From Gemmatimonadota bacterium (GTDB taxonomy: Bacteria > Gemmatimonadota > Gemmatimonadetes > Gemmatimonadales > Gemmatimonadaceae): DNA of 7,148 nt. The notes beneath the pieces were generated by a model. It did no database searches and was not told the origin of the DNA. It was given only the letters and a program-made list of their open reading frames with translations. This document shows, piece after piece, positions 1 to 5,224 of the stretch. Location: the NCBI GenBank assembly GCA_003131365.1, contig PKVB01000200.1:9885-17032 (forward strand), written 5' to 3'. The translations under genes and the position numbers were made by a program. Numbering within the stretch: position 1 is the first letter of the stretch; each line of letters starts with the position of its first letter.

Positions 1-1772
1 GAGTGACGCGAGTGGCGGACGCGCTGCGCGAAGTCCCGGGCGCATCGATCGTTCAGACGGGCTCCTATGGCGGCATCACCTCGCTCTTCCTTCGCGGCGG
101 AGAGAGTCGCTACACCAAGGTGCTCATCGACGGGGTGCCGGTGAATGCGCCCGGTGGTTCCTTCGATTTCAGCCATCTCACCACGGACAACATTGACCGC
201 ATCGAGATTGTGCGCGGCCCCGCCAGCGTGCTGTATGGCGCCGACGCCGTAAGTGGCATCGTGCAGATCTTCACGCGCAGGGGCTCGGATCAGGGTCGTG
301 CATCGCTTGGGGCGCGGGGCGGCACTTATCACTCCCTCGACTTCGATGGCGACGCGGTTGCCTCGAGTCCGCTCGGAGGGTTCTCGGTTGGTGCGGCGCA
401 TCATTCTACGGACGGCATCATCCCCTTCAACAACGAATACCGAAATGGAACACTGAGCAGCGCGCTGACTCTCGCTCAGGGCGCATCCGGGGACGCCAGA
501 ATCGCCGCGAGGTACACCACCGCCGAGTTCCACTACCCCACGGATTTTACTGGACAACCCGTCGACACCAATTCGTATCGGGTGCAGCACCGCCTGACGG
601 TTGGCCTCGATGCTGGACGCATTCTGACGCCGAGAGTTGAAGCGCGATTGCTCGCTGGTAACAACGACGTCTGGGATCTCAGCGAGGACATTGCGGTCCC
701 ATTCGGAGGAACGGCGCCACAACATTCCGCATCCAGATCTCGCGGCTATCGCAGGGACGTAGAGGGACGTCTCGTTTTCTCCCTGCCTTCCGACGCCACG
801 GTTACTGTGGGCGGAACGTACGAGAAGGAACACGAGAACAGCTCCAACGCTTCCGGCAACGTCGGGGCGCCGACCACCGAGACGGATTCCTTCGACGCAT
901 CGCGTCATAACATCGCCTACTACTCCGAGCTGCTCGGAAATCTCACCGACCGCTTTTCCTACACTGTTGCAGGCCGGGTCGACGACAACTCCGACTACCG
1001 CCGATTCGCCACCTACCGGCTCGGCGTGAACGCGGCCGTCCTTCCCGCGCTGAAAATTCGCGCCTCGCTCAGCACCGCGTTCAACGCGCCCGCGTTTAAC
1101 CAGCTCCGCCCGACTCTCTTTACGGTAGGCAGCCCCGATCTTCGCCCCGAGAGGAGCAGGTCAACCGAGATCGGGCTGATGACGAATTTCCATCCGGATC
1201 TTGTGCGGCTCAGCGCGAGCTACTTCAATCAGCGCTTTTCCGATCTGATCCAATTCGTAAATGGCGGACCGCCGGATTTCCTGGGCAGCTTTGCCAACCT
1301 TACGGGCGCGACCTCCAACGGCTACGAGGCCGAGCTGCAGCTCACTCCCGTTAGAAACTGGCGGGGAACGGCGAGCTACACGATCGTCAACCCACGCGTC
1401 ACAGAAGTCGATCCCGCGTTTCAGGGAACTGATCGGGCTGGCGACGAGCTGATTCGCCGGCCAACACATTCCGGCGGCTTTGTCGTGTCATATTCGCGCC
1501 CCTGGGGCATGAGTCTGGGCACCGCCGTGAGCTACGTCGGAAAGCGCCCGGACACCGACTTCTCACAGTCCCCGTCGCCACGAGTCACGCTGCCTGCCTA
1601 TACCAAGGTGGATCTGTCGGCCGAGTATCCGCTCACCGGTCTCAAACGCGGCGGGCTCACGCTCAGCGCCCGGGTGGATAACGTCTTCGACAAGCGCTAC
1701 GAGGACGTTCTGAACTTTGCCTCGCCGAGGCGGACCTTTCTGATTGGAGGGCGGGCCTCGACGCTCTTTTAA
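1..1772 (+). CDS. TonB-dependent outer-membrane receptor, BtuB-like (5' end missing)
   Basis: This is an outer-membrane gated porin that would import a scarce ligand using energy from TonB-ExbB-ExbD. The reading frame is open from the left edge (first whole codon at position 3) to TAA at 1770-1772. The first ~95 visible residues are the plug domain, with VLIDGVPVN at about 40-48 and an IDRIEIVRGPASVLYGADAV-type signature at about 64-83. The rest alternates short turns and amphipathic strands, as in a 22-strand barrel. Near the C-terminus, VDNVFDKRYED is the usual last-strand region, and the chain ends in Phe, as expected for recognition by the BAM complex. Compared with E. coli BtuB, about 60 residues are missing: signal peptide, TonB box and the start of the plug. 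The GTG at position 3 is therefore not the true start. The plug resembles BtuB most, but cobalamin, another chelate or a siderophore cannot be told apart here. Any riboswitch would lie outside the window. Confidence 0.93.
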   Translation, partial: VTRVADALREVPGASIVQTGSYGGITSLFLRGGESRYTKVLIDGVPVNAPGGSFDFSHLTTDNIDRIEIVRGPASVLYGADAVSGIVQIFTRRGSDQGRASLGARGGTYHSLDFDGDAVASSPLGGFSVGAAHHSTDGIIPFNNEYRNGTLSSALTLAQGASGDARIAARYTTAEFHYPTDFTGQPVDTNSYRVQHRLTVGLDAGRILTPRVEARLLAGNNDVWDLSEDIAVPFGGTAPQHSASRSRGYRRDVEGRLVFSLPSDATVTVGGTYEKEHENSSNASGNVGAPTTETDSFDASRHNIAYYSELLGNLTDRFSYTVAGRVDDNSDYRRFATYRLGVNAAVLPALKIRASLSTAFNAPAFNQLRPTLFTVGSPDLRPERSRSTEIGLMTNFHPDLVRLSASYFNQRFSDLIQFVNGGPPDFLGSFANLTGATSNGYEAELQLTPVRNWRGTASYTIVNPRVTEVDPAFQGTDRAGDELIRRPTHSGGFVVSYSRPWGMSLGTAVSYVGKRPDTDFSQSPSPRVTLPAYTKVDLSAEYPLTGLKRGGLTLSARVDNVFDKRYEDVLNFASPRRTFLIGGRASTLF

Positions 1773-1828
1773 CGCGCTGTCGGCTCCGAGCCCAATCCCA
1801 CCCGGCACTACCTGGGACGTTCGGATGG

Positions 1829-1859
1829 CACCGCCTTATCATCATCCCGTGAGGCGGTG
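1829..1859. repeat. Perfect 8-bp inverted repeat between the receptor gene and recO
   Basis: CACCGCCT at 1829-1836 is matched by AGGCGGTG at 1852-1859, with 15 nt between the arms. Wobble and A-T pairs just inside the arms could lengthen the stem to about 11 bp. No T-run follows (the next bases are ATTCGGCGTG), so it is not a canonical intrinsic terminator. It ends 11 bp before the putative recO -10 element. It could be a weak terminator or 3' stabilising hairpin for the receptor mRNA, or an operator for recO-selB. The sequence does not decide between these. Confidence 0.5.
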
Positions 1860-1867
1860 ATTCGGCG

Positions 1868-1876
1868 TGTTACATT
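1868..1876 (+). promoter_or_regulatory. Putative extended -10 element for recO (possible leaderless start)
   Basis: TG-T-TACATT at 1868-1876 fits an extended -10 (TG-N-TAnnnT), matching TATAAT at 4 of 6 positions including the key A2 and T6. The hexamer at the usual -35 distance (1848-1853, CGTGAG) does not match consensus. The -10 ends 6 bp before the ATG at 1883, so transcription would begin at or next to the start codon. That agrees with the lack of any Shine-Dalgarno sequence ahead of recO. Confidence 0.35.
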
Positions 1877-1882
1877 CTCTGA

Positions 1883-2644
1883 ATGCCGCTCCTCGCCACC
1901 GAGGCGATCGTCCTCCACGCCTTCGACTACCTCGAGAGCTCTCGGATCATTCGCCTGCTGACGAGGGAGGCAGGCGTGCAATCCGCGCTGGCGAGGGGAG
2001 CGCGGAAATCGCGCGGTCGCTACGGCACGGCTCTCGATCTCTTCGCCGAAGGGTCGGCCCAGCTCTACGTCAAACCGAATCGGGAGCTGCACAACCTCGC
2101 CAGCTTCGAGATTTCGCGCACGCGTGGTGAGCTGGCGGAAGACATCGGGCGCTTCACGGCCGCGTCCACGATCGCCGAGCTCGCGCTTCGCTTCGCGGGA
2201 GAGGCCGACAATCCCCAGCTATACGATACCATAGCGGACGTGCTCGACCGGATCGCTCGCTCCGCCCCGGAGCGCACGATCGAGGATGGCCTCGCCGGCT
2301 GCTGGCGCGTCGTCTCTGTTCTTGGATTCACGCCGGAGCTCTCTAGCTGCGCGCTTTGTCACACTCCGCTCCGCGATTCCGATGACACGACCTTCTCGCA
2401 TTCGTCGGGAGGAATCGTCTGCCCGGCGTGCAGCAAGCTGGCCCCAGGCGGGCGGAGAATTCCGTCGGCCGCGCGCGCGGCCATTCGCCATTGGCTCGAG
2501 GGTGACGACTCCGTTCACCTCATCGACGCGGAAGCCCGCTCCCATCAGCGTCTTCTGCGCGAATTCCTCGGCGCGCACCTCGCCGACGATCGCCCGCTCC
2601 GGGCGTTCGCCGTCTGGGAGCACGAGCGCTGGAGCGCGGCGTGA
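1883..2644 (+). CDS. recO: DNA repair protein RecO
   Basis: RecO acts with RecR (and RecF) in the cytoplasm to load RecA onto SSB-coated single-stranded DNA during gap repair, and it also anneals strands. The 253-aa length is normal for the family. The N-terminus (EAIVLHAFDYLESSRIIRLLT, about 7-27) is the first part of the RecO OB-fold, which spans roughly residues 1-80. An all-helical region follows, then a C4 zinc-finger module with Cys156-x2-Cys159 and Cys180-x2-Cys183; many RecO proteins have this, whereas E. coli RecO lacks it. The ATG at 1883 puts the family motif at the expected distance from the N-terminus. No Shine-Dalgarno precedes it, and a -10-like motif lies immediately upstream, so the message may be leaderless. 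The TGA stop overlaps the selB start. RecO next to SelB has no obvious functional logic beyond shared transcription. Confidence 0.95.
   Translation: MPLLATEAIVLHAFDYLESSRIIRLLTREAGVQSALARGARKSRGRYGTALDLFAEGSAQLYVKPNRELHNLASFEISRTRGELAEDIGRFTAASTIAELALRFAGEADNPQLYDTIADVLDRIARSAPERTIEDGLAGCWRVVSVLGFTPELSSCALCHTPLRDSDDTTFSHSSGGIVCPACSKLAPGGRRIPSAARAAIRHWLEGDDSVHLIDAEARSHQRLLREFLGAHLADDRPLRAFAVWEHERWSAA
2631..2644 (+). promoter_or_regulatory. recO-selB coupling junction: Shine-Dalgarno plus GTGA overlap
   Basis: GGAG at 2631-2634 lies inside the last codons of recO, 6 nt before the GTG start of selB at 2641. The stop TGA of recO (2642-2644) shares bases with that start codon. This is the classic arrangement for translational coupling: ribosomes ending recO can restart on selB. 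The site also supports the GTG as the true start, because the P-loop motif of SelB begins only three residues later. Confidence 0.75.
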
Positions 2645-4533
2645 TTATCGGCACCGCGGGCCACATCGATCATGGCAAGACAGCGCTCGTCAAGGCTCTG
2701 ACCGGTGTCGATGCCGACCGGCTTCCCGAAGAAAAGCGTCGAGGCATCACGATCGATCTTGGATTCGCGCCGCTCTTGCTCGAGGGCGTCGGCACCGTTG
2801 GGGTGATCGACGTCCCAGGCCACGAAGACTTCGTGCGCAGCATGCTGGTGGGCGCCAGCGGGATCGACCTCGGCCTGCTCGTCGTCGCGGCGGACGAGGG
2901 AGTGATGCCGCAGACGCGCGAGCATTTGTTGATCCTCGAGCTGCTGAGAATTCCTCAAATCATCGTAGCCCTCACGAAATGCGATCTGGTTGACGACGAG
3001 TGGCTCGGACTCGTGCGAAGCGATGTTCTTGCCTTGTTCGACGAATCTCCACTACCGACACCACGCGTCGTCAGCTGCTCGAGCCGGACCCTCGCCGGCC
3101 TGGACGAGTTGCGCGGTGTCCTGGGTGAACGATTGGCTAGCGCGAAACCACGCGGCAGCGACGACCTGTTCCGGATGCCGGTCGATCGCGCGTTCACCAT
3201 AAAAGGAACTGGCACTGTCGTGACGGGAACCGTGTGGAGCGGCGAGCTGCCCGTTGATGCGAGCGTAATCGTCCTCCCGTCCGGCAAGACGGCGAGAGTG
3301 AGAAGAATCGAACAGCACGGAAAGTCCGCGGACGCTGCTCGAGCGGGAGGTCGCGCCGCCGTCGCGCTGGCCGGACTCGACGTCAGCGAAGTTTCGCGCG
3401 GCTCCGTCCTCGTCCGCGACGAACACTGGCAGCCGACCTCACTCTTCGAGGCGGTGGTCACCCTCGAGCCCGGCATGGGAGCAGCCCTGACCCCGCGGAC
3501 TCGACTGCGGCTTCACGCCGGCGCGTCCGAAGTTGGCGCGCGGCTGGTGTCCGCCGCCGCGGAACCCGGCTCCGGTGCGGCCGCCCTGATGCGCGTCACG
3601 ACCGATGCTCCGCTCGCCATTCGGGGCGGCGACAGATTTGTCCTCCGGCTTCCCGCGCCGCTTCGGACAATTGGAGGCGGCGTCGTGATCGACCCTTATG
3701 CGCGCCGCCGCCCCTTGCCGCACCCCTCCGTCCAGGAATTGGACAAGCTCTCCGCTGAGAGCGGGGCACGCCTGGCCTACACGCTGGAGGCCGAGTCCGG
3801 GCGCGGCGTTTCGGCGCACGACATTCCGGTGCGGGCCGGTTGCGCCCCTGCTGAGGCGCACAACCTCATCGGGCAGAGCGGCGCGTGGGGCGGAACGAAC
3901 AACCTTTTTACGCCCGTGGCTGTCGAAAGAGTTATGGGAAGCGTAAGGCGAATAATCGCGGAGTACGAGATAACTGCTCCACTGTCCATGGGCGTTCCCG
4001 CGCGGACTCTCAGGGAAGGGCTTCGCGTCGATGAAGAACTGGCCGACATCTCGATTCGTGAGATGGAGCGAGCCGGGGAGATAGAGTCCGATGGACCCCT
4101 GGTGCGCAAAACCGGTTGGGTGCCTTCCCCCAGCGATCGCGATGTCGAAGCGAGCAACCACCTGGTGCATGATATTTGCTCAGGGACCCAGGAGCCGCCG
4201 AGCGTGGGAGAGCTGGTCTCGCGCTACGGTAGCTCGGTTCCAGCCCTGCTTCGATTTCTGGAACGGCAGGGGCGAATCGTGCAGGTGGAGACGGATCGCT
4301 ATTATGACCGGAGCACGCTCGAGGCAATGATCGGGCGGCTCAGGACGAAGCTGGTTCCGGGACAGGTCTATGTCCCTGGCCAGCTTCGAGATGTGCTCGG
4401 GTTCTCGAGAAAATACCTCATCCCTTTCCTGGAGTTCTGTGATCGAAACGGCATTACGGAAAGACGGGGGGAAGGCCGGATTCTGCGGCAAACAGGTGGA
4501 ATTTTGCTTGACACTTCCCGAGCTCATTCATAA
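2641..4533 (+). CDS. selB: Selenocysteine-specific translation elongation factor SelB
   Basis: SelB is the EF-Tu-like GTPase that carries Sec-tRNA(Sec) to ribosomes paused at a UGA codon followed by a SECIS hairpin. Its 630 aa match the bacterial family (about 610-640). The G domain shows G1 GHIDHGKT (7-14), the RRGITIDLGFA switch region (33-43), G3 DVPGHE (57-62) and G4 TKCD (112-115, the TKxD variant seen in SelB). Beta-barrel domains II and III follow, including the KGTGTVVTGTVWSG stretch. The last ~250 residues are winged-helix repeats that bind SECIS; the final one has the hallmark LGFSRKYLIPFLE and ends close to the C-terminus. Start is GTG, coupled to recO. The -35 of the next gene's promoter lies within the final codons. 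No selA, selD, tRNA-Sec gene or selenoprotein is in the window, so those must be elsewhere if the pathway works. The intact domains argue that it does. Confidence 0.96.
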   Translation: MIIGTAGHIDHGKTALVKALTGVDADRLPEEKRRGITIDLGFAPLLLEGVGTVGVIDVPGHEDFVRSMLVGASGIDLGLLVVAADEGVMPQTREHLLILELLRIPQIIVALTKCDLVDDEWLGLVRSDVLALFDESPLPTPRVVSCSSRTLAGLDELRGVLGERLASAKPRGSDDLFRMPVDRAFTIKGTGTVVTGTVWSGELPVDASVIVLPSGKTARVRRIEQHGKSADAARAGGRAAVALAGLDVSEVSRGSVLVRDEHWQPTSLFEAVVTLEPGMGAALTPRTRLRLHAGASEVGARLVSAAAEPGSGAAALMRVTTDAPLAIRGGDRFVLRLPAPLRTIGGGVVIDPYARRRPLPHPSVQELDKLSAESGARLAYTLEAESGRGVSAHDIPVRAGCAPAEAHNLIGQSGAWGGTNNLFTPVAVERVMGSVRRIIAEYEITAPLSMGVPARTLREGLRVDEELADISIREMERAGEIESDGPLVRKTGWVPSPSDRDVEASNHLVHDICSGTQEPPSVGELVSRYGSSVPALLRFLERQGRIVQVETDRYYDRSTLEAMIGRLRTKLVPGQVYVPGQLRDVLGFSRKYLIPFLEFCDRNGITERRGEGRILRQTGGILLDTSRAHS

Positions 4534-4536
4534 CTT
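4508..4536 (+). promoter_or_regulatory. Putative sigma-70-type promoter spanning the selB stop codon
   Basis: TTGACA at 4508-4513 is a perfect -35 hexamer. After a 17-bp spacer, TAACTT at 4531-4536 serves as a -10 with consensus T1, A2 and T6. Its first three bases are the selB stop codon TAA. A start near 4543 would give a 5' UTR of about 70 nt ahead of the ATG at 4614. A shifted -10 (CATAAC, 4529-4534, spacer 15) is a poorer alternative. No terminator is visible between selB and the next gene, so read-through from recO-selB is also possible. Confidence 0.55.
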
Positions 4537-4613
4537 CGCAGCAGAAGAACAAATGTCCACCTTTGTAGGAGTTAGCGTCTAGAGACCCTCTTTCGTCAGC
4601 ATTTGGAGACAAC

Positions 4614-5075
4614 ATGAAGCACCTGTGGCGGGCGCTGTTCGTAGTGCTCGTGCTCGGCGCGTTCATGCCAAGTCGTTCGGCGGCGCAGGGAGCTTCATCC
4701 CAGACCGGCGGAGGACAAGGCGCCGGGTTGCAACTGGGACAGAACTTTCCGAACCCAGTCAACCAGGATACACGGATTCGGTTCGTCATTGGCGATGCGC
4801 AGGACTGCACCGACTCCGGACGTCAACACCGCGTAAGTCTGCGGATCTATAACCTTCTGGCGCAGCAGGTCGCTGTGCCGGTTCTGCAGGGCGGTGTGGG
4901 GAATGTCGCCGGCGGCGAGCCGCTGGAAAGTCTGCTGTTGACCTGCGGCGAGTACATCGTGTATTGGGATGGCAAGTACTCGCAGACGGGCGAAGATGTG
5001 GCATCGGGGATCTACCTCTATCGACTGGAAGTTGATGGCAAGGTCCTCGTCAAGAAAATGATCGTCAGAAAGTAG
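4614..5075 (+). CDS. Small secreted protein made of one FlgD/Por-type (T9SS tail-like) domain
   Basis: This 153-aa protein has a Sec signal peptide: basic n-region MKHLWR, hydrophobic core FVVLVLGAF, and probable cleavage after Ser-Ala-Ala at residue 24. A Gly/Gln/Ser-rich linker (25-39) leads into LGQNFPNPVNQDTRIRF (41-57), the opening signature of FlgD Ig-like and T9SS type A sorting tails. VSLRIYNLLAQQV (74-86), YWDG (117-120) and SGIYLYRLEVDGK to KKMIVRK at the C-terminus complete the beta-sandwich. In known proteins this domain is normally the last ~80-100 residues behind a large cargo; here there is none. Cys65 and Cys111 lie in loops and could form a disulfide after export. GGAG at 4605-4608 is a good ribosome-binding site 5 nt before the ATG. 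The gene has its own predicted promoter and terminator. It could be a surface or matrix protein, or a cargo-less relic of a larger protein. Its function is unknown. Confidence 0.85.
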   Translation: MKHLWRALFVVLVLGAFMPSRSAAQGASSQTGGGQGAGLQLGQNFPNPVNQDTRIRFVIGDAQDCTDSGRQHRVSLRIYNLLAQQVAVPVLQGGVGNVAGGEPLESLLLTCGEYIVYWDGKYSQTGEDVASGIYLYRLEVDGKVLVKKMIVRK

Positions 5076-5090
5076 GAACACGACTTATTT

Positions 5091-5134
5091 GAGACGCGTC
5101 CTGGCAGAAACAGGGCGCGTCTCTTTGTCTTTTT
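5091..5134 (+). terminator. Strong intrinsic (Rho-independent) terminator
   Basis: The 13-bp arms GAGACGCGTCCTG (5091-5103) and CAGGGCGCGTCTC (5111-5123) pair fully, with one G-U wobble, around the 7-nt loop GCAGAAA. A T-rich tract (TTTGTCTTTTT, 5124-5134) follows directly. It begins 15 nt after the stop codon of the small secreted protein. It has no matching T-run on the opposite strand, so it acts in the + direction only and insulates clpB from upstream transcription. Confidence 0.92.
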
Positions 5135-5145
5135 GTGGCCGAAGT

Positions 5146-5184
5146 GTGCAAGGTTGGCGGGTTGTGTCGGCACCAGCGTTGCAC
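5146..5184. repeat. Imperfect inverted repeat in the clpB control region
   Basis: GTGCAA at 5146-5151 is the reverse complement of TTGCAC at 5179-5184. After one mismatch the inner bases continue to pair (GTTGG at 5153-5157 with CCAGC at 5173-5177, one wobble), leaving about a 13-nt centre. It lies between the terminator and the clpB start, about 40 bp before the ATG. It could be an operator or a 5'-leader hairpin. It does not match CIRCE (TTAGCACTC-N9-GAGTGCTAA) or the HspR HAIR element. A weak -10-like TATTAG at 5187-5192 follows at once, without a convincing -35. Confidence 0.35.
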
Positions 5185-5224
5185 GGTATTAGGGGACTCG
5201 CGGCGTTCTCCCACCAGGGCAACC

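Noticed and set aside
3..5. GTG at position 3 as the true start of the TonB-dependent receptor.
   Set aside because: The chain would begin inside the plug domain without signal peptide or TonB box. The window edge cuts the gene.
2642..2701. The recO UGA read as selenocysteine, suggested by the adjacent selB.
   Set aside because: RecO is already family length at this stop. Read-through would add only about 18 unrelated residues before the next TGA at 2699, and I see no conserved C-terminal extension or convincing SECIS hairpin. The overlap is a normal GTGA operon junction.
3439..4170. A 243-codon minus-strand open frame within selB.
   Set aside because: It lies wholly inside an unmistakable selB and its translation resembles no family. 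It is a shadow of GC-rich codon use.
4534..4613. A tRNA-Sec (selC) gene or other small RNA next to selB.
   Set aside because: The 80-bp gap is shorter than a tRNA-Sec, has no acceptor-stem pairing or TTCGA-type T loop, and is explained as the 5' leader of the next gene.
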